Source: Acidobacteriota bacterium
GTDB lineage: Bacteria > Acidobacteriota > Thermoanaerobaculia > Multivoradales > JAHEKO01
Length of the DNA: 5,699 nucleotides
Direction of reading: 5' to 3'
Assembly (NCBI GenBank): GCA_027296385.1
Contig: JAPUJD010000184.1
Coordinates: forward strand, 1 to 5,699
The notes below the pieces were generated by a model. The model was given only the letters and a program-made list of their open reading frames with translations. It was not told the DNA's origin and did not search any database. Position 1 is the stretch's first letter. Every line of letters starts with the position of its first letter. This document shows, piece by piece, positions 1-5,516 of this stretch. Position numbers and translations under genes: made by a program.

Positions 1-316
1 ATTTGATCAGCGGATCCATGCCGGTGACCACGGAGGCCGTGGCAACCACCCCGGCGACGACGGCGGCCGGTGTCGCCACGCTGTCGAGCAGGTTGTCGAG
101 CCAGGGCACGTAGTAAGCGGCGATCTCCAGCAGCGTCGCTACCGAGAACATGATCAGGGCAGGCGTGCCGGCGAGCCACTCGAAGCTCCCGCTCACGCTC
201 AGGTAGCCGGCCCGAGCGGCCAGATTCATCACCAGGAAGGGCACGAAGATCCGAAAGCCGCAGGCGGCGCTGAGGCCGAGACCGAGAGACACGCTGAGGA
301 GAGTCTGGAGGTCCAT
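1..316 (-). CDS. DUF4126 family membrane protein (3' end cut by window)
   Basis: The gene reads leftward from an ATG at 316 and runs off the left edge after 105 codons, so the C-terminus is missing. I assign it to DUF4126 by recognition of the N-terminal pattern LSAACGFRIFVPFLV (about residues 15-29), which resembles the usual GLAAACGFRVFVPLL start of that family. At least three hydrophobic segments are visible, at about residues 4-33, 51-70 and 82-100, so it is an integral inner-membrane protein. The family's biochemical function is not established to my knowledge. The start lies 8 bp downstream of the rpiB stop, with no strong Shine-Dalgarno sequence, which suggests it is the third gene of a murJ-rpiB operon and relies on coupled translation. 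Family members are usually about 180-200 residues, so roughly half is visible. I see no frameshift in the visible part. Confidence 0.8.
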   Translation of the reverse strand, partial: MDLQTLLSVSLGLGLSAACGFRIFVPFLVMNLAARAGYLSVSGSFEWLAGTPALIMFSVATLLEIAAYYVPWLDNLLDSVATPAAVVAGVVATASVVTGMDPLIK

Positions 317-324
317 CGCCACAA

Positions 325-762
325 CTACGTCTCGAGCTCGTCCAGCATTCCGATGCGGCGGATGTGGCGGCCGCCCTCGAAGTCCGTGCGCAGCCACACG
401 GCGACGATCTCGAGCGCCGTCTCCAGGCTGACCAGACGCTCGCCGAGCGAGATCATGTTGGCGTCGTTGTGCTCCCGAGCCAGACGGGCCGTGGACGCGT
501 CCCAGCACAGCGCACAGCGCACGCCACGGATGCGATTGGCCGCCATGGCCTCGCCGTTGCCCGAGCCCCCGAGCGCGATACCGCGCTCGCACTCCCCCGC
601 CGCCACCGCCCGCGCCGCCGGCAGGATGAACTCCGGGTAGTCGCACGACGCGGTGGAATCGGTCCCGAAATCGCGGATCGCGTGTCCCTCGGCGACGAGG
701 TAACCCTTGATCTCCTCCTTGTAGCGGAACCCCGCATGGTCCGACGCGATGGCGATCCTCAT
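325..762 (-). CDS. rpiB: Ribose-5-phosphate isomerase B
   Basis: This 145-residue protein interconverts ribose 5-phosphate and ribulose 5-phosphate in the cytosolic non-oxidative pentose phosphate pathway. It has the RpiB/LacAB fold signatures: SDHAG (residues 7-11), DYPEF (41-45), the active-site loop GGSGNGEAMAAN (65-76), REHNDANMISLGER (96-109) and the C-terminal GGRHIRRI (130-137). The E. coli-type catalytic Cys66 is absent. Instead Glu71 in GGSGNGE sits where the Mycobacterium tuberculosis enzyme uses Glu75 as base. His98 matches the ring-opening histidine. The frame stays open far upstream inside murJ, but homology begins exactly at MRIAIASDHAG and a good GGAGGAG ribosome site lies 6 nt before that ATG, which fixes the start at 762. 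The start codon overlaps the murJ TGA as ATGA, so translation is probably coupled. Allose-6-phosphate isomerase activity is possible, but no allose genes are visible. Confidence 0.95.
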   Translation of the reverse strand: MRIAIASDHAGFRYKEEIKGYLVAEGHAIRDFGTDSTASCDYPEFILPAARAVAAGECERGIALGGSGNGEAMAANRIRGVRCALCWDASTARLAREHNDANMISLGERLVSLETALEIVAVWLRTDFEGGRHIRRIGMLDELET

Positions 763-2378
763 CTCTTTCTCCTCCCGGGCAAACCGGCAATCCAGGCCTC
801 GAGCTCGGACACGCCCATGGCGCGAGTGACGATCAAGTAGCACACAGCGTACACCGTCACGACCAGCACGGCACTGGCCGGCGTCGGCAGCTTGCCGGCG
901 ATGCCGTACCAGAGGCTCGCCGCCGGTACGACGGCAGTCAGAGCCGCCGCCGCCATCCGCAACAGGGCGGCGACTGGCAAGTGCATCTCTCCGACGGTTC
1001 CGGCGAGCCGGACCCGAATGCGCCAGAGCTCCCACCAGGCACCGATCGCGGCTCCGACGGCGAGGCCTACCGCGCCCATGTAGAGCTCTTTGTCGCTACC
1101 GGTCGCGACTAGGGAGCCGACTGCGAACCGATCGAGAAAGAAGGCCAGCGTCCCTCCGATCGCGGCTGAGAGCAGCACCCGCTCGACGCCGACCCGGGCC
1201 GGTATGCGGGTCCGGCCCAAGGCGTAGAAGACCGTGTTCATCTGCCGGGTCACGCCGCTTGCCGGCAACCCGACACTGTAGGAAGCCAGCACGAAGTACA
1301 TGAGCCAGCGGTCGACCTCACCGAACTGCCCCCGGCCGTAGATGGCGCCTACGATGAGGAAGCCGAAGAAGAGATAGCCGATGGCGGTGGGCACAACGAA
1401 AAACGAACTGCGCTTGATCGTGCTGGCGACACGCCGCGACACCTCGGGCCCCGAAGTCGCGTCCAGGCGCGAGATCTCAGGTAACTCGGCTGCGGCCACC
1501 GACAAGCCGAACAGGCTCAGCGGCAACAGGTAGAGCGTCAGGGCGAAGCCGAGAATGCCCTGCGCTCCGGCCATCAAGAAAGAGGCGATGAAGCCGTCGA
1601 GGTGGCCCGAAAGTTGCACCGCGCCACGGCCGGCCAGCATCGGCCAGAAGGCGCCGAGGGCCTGTCGCACGCCGCGCACCTCGGTCGACAGGCTCAGACG
1701 GAATCCCCTGATGACCCCGATGACGAATGGCAGCTGCACCAGGAACTGCAGGCCGCCGCCGATGAGGGCGCCGACAGCACCGGCCATGAGAAGGTGCTCC
1801 GAGCCGCTGCCGGGCGCGGCGCCTTGGCGTAGCGAGGCGCCCGCCCACCACAGGCAGGTTATGATCGAGACGTTCCACAGCACCGGCGCGAAGTAGGCGG
1901 CGAAGAATCGGCGGTGGCTGTTGAGGACACCGATCGACCAGGCTGAGAGGACCAGGACTCCGGCCATCGGAAAGAGCCACCGGACCAGCCGTACGGCGAT
2001 GGGAAACCGGTTCACCGTCGCCGTTCCCGCCGCCACGTCGGCCGCGTCCCGCAGGTAGCCCGGGTTGAAAACGGCAACGATCGGACCGGCGAAAAAGATG
2101 CCCACCAGAGCGAGAACGCCCGCGACCACTACCAGAAAGCCGAAGATCGCCCCAGCGAAGCGGCCCGCGTCTTCCTCGCGGCCCTCCTCGAGAAGCCGTG
2201 AGTACTGTGGAATGAAGGCCGCGGACAGGGTCTGCTCGCCCAGCAAGTTCTGGATCAGATTGCCGCTGCGCATCGCCTGCCGGAAGACGTCGAGGTGAGG
2301 TCCGGCACCGACGAAGAGCGCCAGCGTGGCGTCACGCACGAAGCCCAGGAGCCGGCTGGCGAGAATGCCGGCAGCCAC
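759..2378 (-). CDS. murJ: MurJ/MviN family lipid II flippase
   Basis: The 539-residue polytopic membrane protein belongs to the MOP exporter superfamily and should flip lipid-linked peptidoglycan precursor (lipid II) across the inner membrane. Many hydrophobic helices are visible, in keeping with the 14 helices known for MurJ. The N-terminus carries SRLLGFVRD (residues 8-16), and Arg9, Arg15 and Asp30 have the same spacing as functionally important Arg18, Arg24 and Asp39 of E. coli MurJ. LGEQTLSAAFIPQYSRL (46-62) matches the conserved EGALSQAFVPVL region, and FYALGRTRIPA resembles the later AFYALGDTRTP motif. Position 43 is Gln where E. coli has Arg52; NLLQNLLGE-type loops occur in other phyla. 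The C-terminus ends in a basic GRRKR tail. The only start in this frame below the upstream TAG (2451-2453) is GTG at 2378, with a GGAGG 10 nt before it. This gives an N-terminus about 9 residues shorter than in E. coli. The stop overlaps the rpiB start. A related lipid flippase of the same superfamily is the main alternative. Confidence 0.92.
   Translation of the reverse strand: MAAGILASRLLGFVRDATLALFVGAGPHLDVFRQAMRSGNLIQNLLGEQTLSAAFIPQYSRLLEEGREEDAGRFAGAIFGFLVVVAGVLALVGIFFAGPIVAVFNPGYLRDAADVAAGTATVNRFPIAVRLVRWLFPMAGVLVLSAWSIGVLNSHRRFFAAYFAPVLWNVSIITCLWWAGASLRQGAAPGSGSEHLLMAGAVGALIGGGLQFLVQLPFVIGVIRGFRLSLSTEVRGVRQALGAFWPMLAGRGAVQLSGHLDGFIASFLMAGAQGILGFALTLYLLPLSLFGLSVAAAELPEISRLDATSGPEVSRRVASTIKRSSFFVVPTAIGYLFFGFLIVGAIYGRGQFGEVDRWLMYFVLASYSVGLPASGVTRQMNTVFYALGRTRIPARVGVERVLLSAAIGGTLAFFLDRFAVGSLVATGSDKELYMGAVGLAVGAAIGAWWELWRIRVRLAGTVGEMHLPVAALLRMAAAALTAVVPAASLWYGIAGKLPTPASAVLVVTVYAVCYLIVTRAMGVSELEAWIAGLPGRRKR
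769..775 (-). promoter_or_regulatory. Ribosome binding site of rpiB
   Basis: On the minus strand GGAGGAG ends 6 nt before the rpiB ATG. It lies within the last codons of murJ. It supports the start at 762 over longer in-frame alternatives reaching to 1035. Confidence 0.75.
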
Positions 2379-2388
2379 CCGCGAGGCG

Positions 2389-2393
2389 CCTCC
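2389..2393 (-). promoter_or_regulatory. Probable ribosome binding site of murJ
   Basis: On the minus strand GGAGG lies 10 nt before the GTG at 2378. The spacing is slightly long, but no ATG or GTG exists upstream in any minus-strand frame between 2379 and 2509, so this site favours the GTG start. Confidence 0.5.
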
Positions 2394-2405
2394 GAGCCCT
2401 CCCGC

Positions 2406-2431
2406 GCCAGGCTCAGAGTTGACAGGCTCAG
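2406..2431. repeat. Short direct repeat in the divergent region
   Basis: CAGGCTCAG occurs at 2408-2416 and again at 2423-2431, a period of 15 bp. Extending left gives an 11-bp match with one mismatch (GCCAGGCTCAG and GACAGGCTCAG). It may be a paired regulator-binding site. Because 15 bp is five codons, it also reads as a repeated (S/T)-E-P tripeptide in the frame that continues into murJ, so a coding or chance origin cannot be excluded. Confidence 0.5.
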
Positions 2432-2509
2432 TCGAGATCGCGGGTTCTCCCTAGCGGATGGTGACGGTGCCGGTCGGTCGGGCAACTGTGGTAGACAAGA
2501 GGGCCGGCG

Positions 2510-3007
2510 ATGCCGATCTACGAATTCTACTGTAGCGCCTGTCACACGCTGCTCAACTTCTTCTCGGCGACGGTCGACACCGACCGGCGCCCCGACTGTC
2601 CGCGTTGCGAGGCTACAGAGCTGGAGCGTAGGCCGGCCCGTTTCGCCACGCTCAGCGGCAGCGCCGAAGAGGCGAACGCGAGCCTCGAGGGGCTCGACGA
2701 CGCCCGCATGGAGCAGGCCATGGCGGCGATGGCCGGCGAGCTCGAAGCCACCGGCGAGGACGAGGACCCCCGGCAGATGGCTCGCCTGATGAGGCGCTTT
2801 GGCGAGGCCTCGGGGCTCGAGATGAGCGAACAGATGGAGTCTTTCGTCTCTCGGTTGGAGGCGGGAGAAGATCCCGACCACGTAGAGCAGGAGCTCGAGG
2901 GCCTGGGCGACGATGCTGGCATGGAGGACTTGTTCCGTCTGAAGCGCGGCCAGGCCGGCCACCGCGCCCGGCCTCCCCGGCTCGACGACGAGCTCTACTT
3001 CTTCTGA
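2510..3007 (+). CDS. FmdB-like zinc-ribbon protein with acidic helical tail
   Basis: The 165-residue soluble protein begins MPIYEFYCSAC, the typical opening of FmdB-type regulatory zinc-ribbon proteins. Cys8, Cys11, Cys30 and Cys33 form two CxxC knuckles likely to bind one zinc ion (residues 1-35). The rest, about 45-150, is rich in Glu, Asp, Met and Ala and looks largely helical, with the patterns DARMEQAMAAM, DPRQMARLMRRFGEASGLEM and LEAGEDPDHVEQELEGL. The C-terminus turns basic and then ends in DDELYFF. I recall similar proteins in other GC-rich bacteria annotated only as zinc-ribbon or FmdB family, so the function is unknown. The start is supported by AAGAGGG 6 nt before the ATG. The stop lies 2 bp before the sirtuin start, which suggests coexpression and possibly a physical link with the deacylase. 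A nucleic-acid or protein-binding role is conceivable but unproven. Confidence 0.85.
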   Translation: MPIYEFYCSACHTLLNFFSATVDTDRRPDCPRCEATELERRPARFATLSGSAEEANASLEGLDDARMEQAMAAMAGELEATGEDEDPRQMARLMRRFGEASGLEMSEQMESFVSRLEAGEDPDHVEQELEGLGDDAGMEDLFRLKRGQAGHRARPPRLDDELYFF

Positions 3008-3009
3008 CG

Positions 3010-3828
3010 ATGAGCCGGCTCTCCACGCTCGGCCGGCCGTTGATCGACGCCCTGCGCTCGGCGCAGGGCCTGGTCCTGGTGGTCACCGGTGCCGGTATCA
3101 GCGTTGCCAGCGGCATCAAGACCTTCCGCGGCAGCGAGCCCGACGCCGTCTGGCGCCAGAACGACGTCGCCAACGCCACCGTCGCGTCCTTCGAACGCGA
3201 TCCGGTCGGGCAGCTCGACTGGTACTTGGATCGTTTCGCCGCCGTCGACGACGCCGTGCCCAACGCCGGCCACTTGGCTCTCGCCGATCTCGAGCTTCAG
3301 CGAGCCGAGCGCGACCTGCCTTACCTGCTCGTGACGCAGAACATCGACACCCTGCACGAGCAAGCCGGTAGCCGTAATCTGATCAAGGTCCACGGCTCGG
3401 CCGATCGGCTGCGTTGCGGGCGCTACGGTTGCCGCCTCGGAGCGCCGAGCGGTTCCTTGTCGAGATCCCGAGTCGATCTCGAGACTTTCAGGCGAAGCCC
3501 CGAGGACGCCACGCTGCCCCGTTGCCCGGAGTGCGGCTCGCCGCTGCGCGCTCACGTTCTCTTCTTCGACGAGTACTACACCGAGCACGACGACTACCGG
3601 TTTCCCGAAGTGGAGCAGGCGGCGGCCGAAGCGGTTCTCATGCTGTTCGTGGGCACCTCGTTCGCTGTCGGCGTGACCAGCCTGCTGCTGGAGGCCGGTG
3701 CCCGGCGTCGCCAACCGATGTTCAGCATCGACCCGGTGGGCACCCGGTTGCCGGCCTCGATTCCCGTCGAGTCGCTGACCGCTCCGGCCGAAGAGCTACT
3801 GCCAGTCGTGGTCCTGGGCGCTGGCTGA
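3010..3828 (+). CDS. SIR2-family NAD-dependent protein deacylase (sirtuin)
   Basis: The 272-residue cytosolic enzyme should remove acyl groups from protein lysines using NAD+, releasing nicotinamide and O-acyl-ADP-ribose. Sirtuin motifs appear in order: TGAGISVASGIKTFRG (residues 26-41, NAD loop; CobB also has a basic residue, GIRTFR, where many sirtuins have GIPxFR), NAGHLALADLE (85-95), TQNIDTLHEQAG (109-120), catalytic His128 in KVHGS, zinc ligands Cys136/Cys141 and Cys172/Cys175, and GTS (215-217). The first Cys pair is spaced x4 instead of the usual x2. Tyr72 and Arg75 in DWYLDRF form a Y-x-x-R motif 56 residues before the catalytic His, as in SIRT5 (Tyr102/Arg105/His158) and very close to CobB (Tyr92/Arg95/His147). 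This suggests activity on succinyl or malonyl lysine as well as, or instead of, acetyl lysine. The ATG follows the zinc-ribbon stop by 2 bp without a clear ribosome site, implying translational coupling. The 3' end overlaps the convergent arsC. Confidence 0.93.
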   Translation: MSRLSTLGRPLIDALRSAQGLVLVVTGAGISVASGIKTFRGSEPDAVWRQNDVANATVASFERDPVGQLDWYLDRFAAVDDAVPNAGHLALADLELQRAERDLPYLLVTQNIDTLHEQAGSRNLIKVHGSADRLRCGRYGCRLGAPSGSLSRSRVDLETFRRSPEDATLPRCPECGSPLRAHVLFFDEYYTEHDDYRFPEVEQAAAEAVLMLFVGTSFAVGVTSLLLEAGARRRQPMFSIDPVGTRLPASIPVESLTAPAEELLPVVVLGAG

Positions 3829-4242
3829 AGAACCCTCGAGCAACCATTCGCGCAAGCGCTGCTCGATAGCGTCTCGTACGCGGCGGAAGCTCTCCAGCCG
3901 CTCCTTTTCACCGCCCTCCACCGCCGCTGGGTCGCTGAATGACCAGTGGAGGCGACGAGCCGGGCCGGGAAAGTCGGGGCACGACTGCGCCGCCCGCTCG
4001 CAGACCGTGATGACGAAGTCGAATTCCCGGTCGATGAACTCCCGGAGGTGCTTGGAACGCTGACCCGAGATGTCGATGTGTCGTTCGGCCATCGCCCGCA
4101 CCGCCAGCGGGTGCACGACCGAGGGTCGCGAGCCGGCGCTGGCCACCTCGAAGTGCTCCGGAGCCAGTTCCCGCAACCATGCTTCGGCCATCTGGGAGCG
4201 CGCCGAGTTGCCGGTACAGAGAATCAGAGCTCGTCGCTTCAT
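3796..4242 (-). CDS. arsC: Thioredoxin-type arsenate reductase, LMW-PTP fold
   Basis: The 148-residue cytosolic protein has the low-molecular-weight phosphatase P-loop CTGNSARS (Cys9 to Ser16, CX5R) directly after the first strand. Two further cysteines, Cys81 and Cys88 in VCERAAQSC, have exactly the spacing of Cys82 and Cys89 relative to Cys10 in Bacillus subtilis/Staphylococcus ArsC, which pass the disulfide to thioredoxin. Asp104 in SFSDPA matches the general acid. It should therefore reduce arsenate to arsenite using thioredoxin, and plain protein tyrosine phosphatase activity is less likely. No arsR, arsB or acr3 is visible, so it is an orphan within this window. I chose the ATG at 4242 because homology begins with KRRALILCTGNSARS; the frame continues upstream to 4554 but that stretch lies antisense inside the dehydrogenase gene. 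The ribosome site is weak (GGTAGG 10 nt upstream). The 3' end overlaps the sirtuin by 33 bp. Confidence 0.92.
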   Translation of the reverse strand: MKRRALILCTGNSARSQMAEAWLRELAPEHFEVASAGSRPSVVHPLAVRAMAERHIDISGQRSKHLREFIDREFDFVITVCERAAQSCPDFPGPARRLHWSFSDPAAVEGGEKERLESFRRVRDAIEQRLREWLLEGSSASAQDHDWQ

Positions 4243-4342
4243 CAGCCGGCAGCCTACCAAGCCGAACGGCGGTGGCATCGAAGCCTCGCGTTGCTTAAGA
4301 TAGCGCCGCCTGCGAACGGGCGACCCGAGGGGACGAACACGA
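4243..4342. promoter_or_regulatory. Divergent intergenic spacer between arsC and the dehydrogenase
   Basis: These 100 bp must hold the promoters of two divergent genes unless one is read from elsewhere. The only AT-richer patch is TTGCTTAAGATAG at 4291-4303. On the plus strand it offers TAAGAT (4296-4301) as a weak -10 without a recognisable -35; on the minus strand it offers TATCTT (4297-4302), also without a good -35. I see no clear operator palindrome for an ArsR-type repressor. The dehydrogenase is preceded by GAGGGGA (4327-4333), a plausible ribosome site 9 nt before its ATG. Confidence 0.35.
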
Positions 4343-5179
4343 ATGGCAACGTTGAAGGGCAAGACTGTTTTCATCACCGGCGGTAGCCGAGGCATCGGCA
4401 AGGCCATAGCGCTGCGCGCGGGAGCGGACGGCGCCAACGTCGTCATCGCGGCCAAGACCAAGGTGCCGCATCCCAAGCTCCCGGGGACCATCTTCGACGC
4501 GGCGGAAGAGGTCGAGGCGGTCGGCGGACAGGCTCTGCCAGTGGCGACCGACATTCGCGACGAAGGTCAGGTCAGGTTCGCCGTCGCGCAGGCGGTGGAG
4601 ACCTTCGGCGGGATCGACATCCTGATCAACAACGCCAGCGCCATCAGCCTGTCGCGCACCCTCGACACGCCGATGAAACGCTTCGATCTCATGTGGTCGG
4701 TGAACGCCCGCGGCACGTTCCTGTGCTCTCAGGCCTGCTTGCCTCACCTCAAGCAGGCGGAGAACCCCCACATTCTCATGATGTCGCCTCCGCTCAACAT
4801 GAACCCAGAGTGGTTCAAGGATCATCTCGCCTACACGATGTCGAAGTACGGGATGAGCGAGTGCGTGCTCGGGCTGGCCGAGGAGCTCCGTCCGGACGGC
4901 ATCGCCGTCAACGCGCTGTGGCCGCGAACCGTGATTCGCACTGCGGCGCTCAAGATGCTGATCGGCACTCCCCTGGCCAAGACCCTGACGATCGAGAACT
5001 GCCGCGAACCGCAAATCCTCGCCGACGCCGCCCACGCGATCCTCACCCAGCCGAGCAAGACTTGCACCGGGCACTTCTACATCGATGAGCAGGTGCTCAA
5101 AGCGACCGGCGTCACCGACTTCGACCAGTACGCGGTCGATCCCGAATCCCCCCTCGCCCGCGACCTCTTCCTCGAGTGA
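4343..5179 (+). CDS. HSDL2-like short-chain dehydrogenase/reductase
   Basis: The 278-residue protein is a classical-type SDR with a Rossmann fold. The cofactor motif TGGSRGIG spans residues 12-19, Asp70-Ile71 marks the adenine pocket, and NNAS is at 96-99. The catalytic tetrad is Asn121, Ser148, Tyr164 and Lys168 (YxxxK). The stretches AAKTKVPHPKLPGTI (36-50), TPMKRFDLMWSVNARGTF (109-126), HILMMSPPLNM (143-153) and VNALWPRTVIRTAA (189-202) are those of hydroxysteroid dehydrogenase-like protein 2 and its bacterial relatives. Absence of an acidic residue right after the second strand, with Lys38 there, suggests NADP(H) preference. Unlike animal HSDL2 it has no C-terminal SCP2 sterol-carrier domain. 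The substrate is unknown; acyl or lipid carbonyl compounds are a guess based on the family and the downstream thioesterase. The start is supported by homology and the GAGGGGA upstream. The stop overlaps the next gene as GTGA. Confidence 0.93.
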   Translation: MATLKGKTVFITGGSRGIGKAIALRAGADGANVVIAAKTKVPHPKLPGTIFDAAEEVEAVGGQALPVATDIRDEGQVRFAVAQAVETFGGIDILINNASAISLSRTLDTPMKRFDLMWSVNARGTFLCSQACLPHLKQAENPHILMMSPPLNMNPEWFKDHLAYTMSKYGMSECVLGLAEELRPDGIAVNALWPRTVIRTAALKMLIGTPLAKTLTIENCREPQILADAAHAILTQPSKTCTGHFYIDEQVLKATGVTDFDQYAVDPESPLARDLFLE

Positions 5180-5514
5180 GCTATTTCAACAGCCATCTGG
5201 GACTCGAGCCCGGCTCCACGCCGGGCAGCATCACGCTGACCACGAGAGCCGAGCACCTGGTGGCTCCGGACACGATTCACTTCGCAGTGCTCACCACCAT
5301 GGCCGAAGTCGCCGCCGCGGGTGCTGTCGCCGCGCCAGTCGTACCGGCCAGCGTCAACGTCAACCTCCTGTCGCGGGCCCGCCCCGGCCAGCTCGAGGCC
5401 CGGGGCACCTTGGTCAAGCGTGGGAGTCGACTCGCAGTGGCCGAAGGCGAGGTGTTTCAGGATGGCCGCCTCGTGGCCAAGGCCACAGTCACATTCGCCA
5501 TTCTCGAAGGCTGA
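5176..5514 (+). CDS. Hotdog-fold thioesterase, PaaI-like
   Basis: The 112-residue protein has the size and pattern of a single hotdog domain: a first strand (SITLTTRAEHLV, residues 18-29), a long central helix (APDTIHFAVLTTMAEVAAAGAVA, about 30-52) and three antiparallel strands (SVNVNLLSRARPGQLEARGTLVKRG; LAVAEGEVFQ; LVAKATVTFAIL). It probably hydrolyses an acyl-CoA or other thioester in the cytosol. In PaaI enzymes the helix starts HGGxxxxLxDxA; here His35 is kept, the two glycines are Phe-Ala, and Glu44 occupies the position of the catalytic Asp. Glutamate there is seen in other hotdog thioesterases, so it may well be active. I chose GTG at 5176, which overlaps the dehydrogenase TGA (GTGA); there is no ribosome site of its own, so translation is probably coupled. 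The tight link to the dehydrogenase suggests both act on related acyl substrates. A non-catalytic hotdog role is the alternative. Confidence 0.82.
   Translation: MSYFNSHLGLEPGSTPGSITLTTRAEHLVAPDTIHFAVLTTMAEVAAAGAVAAPVVPASVNVNLLSRARPGQLEARGTLVKRGSRLAVAEGEVFQDGRLVAKATVTFAILEG
5506..5510 (+). promoter_or_regulatory. Ribosome binding site of the HD-domain gene
   Basis: GAAGG lies 6 nt before the ATG at 5517, inside the last codons of the thioesterase gene, and supports that start. Confidence 0.55.
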
Positions 5515-5516
5515 CC

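Larger units (their letters stand above)
2379..2509. promoter_or_regulatory. Divergent intergenic region between murJ and the zinc-ribbon gene
   Basis: These 131 bp separate the starts of two divergent transcription units, so promoters in both directions are expected here. I could not place a convincing -35/-10 pair on either strand. A perfect TTGACA occurs on the plus strand at 2419-2424, but nothing like TATAAT follows at 16-18 bp. The region contains the direct repeat at 2406-2431. The murJ frame stays open upstream to the TAG at 2451-2453. Confidence 0.45.

Noticed and set aside
763..1035. N-terminal extension of rpiB into murJ
   Set aside because: The extra residues are the wrong frame of murJ and are Arg-rich; RpiB homology and the ribosome site both begin at 762.
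2419..2447. Perfect TTGACA on the plus strand as a -35 box for the zinc-ribbon gene
   Set aside because: The bases 16-18 bp downstream (around CGGGTTCT) do not resemble TATAAT, and the hexamer lies in the junction of the direct repeat, so it may be chance.
2652..3263. Minus-strand open frames across the zinc-ribbon and sirtuin genes
   Set aside because: Low-complexity Arg/Pro/Ser-rich translations typical of antisense GC-rich DNA, with no motif, while the plus strand is clearly coding.
3829..3880. Possible terminator hairpin (GCGCAAGCGC and nearby CGAGCA/TGCTCG) after the sirtuin
   Set aside because: The short inverted repeats lie inside arsC coding sequence and have no T-run, so there is no support for an intrinsic terminator.
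4273..4295. Possible sigma-54 promoter (TGGC...TTGCT) before the dehydrogenase
   Set aside because: The GG and GC pairs are 17 nt apart, not the required 10.
4243..4554. N-terminal extension of arsC upstream of 4242
   Set aside because: It would cross the divergent spacer and lie antisense in the dehydrogenase gene; the P-loop protein family starts right at the chosen methionine.
4295..5074. Long open frame on the minus strand opposite the dehydrogenase
   Set aside because: It is an antisense shadow produced by high GC content; the plus-strand protein has clear SDR motifs and the antisense product shows no recognisable domain.
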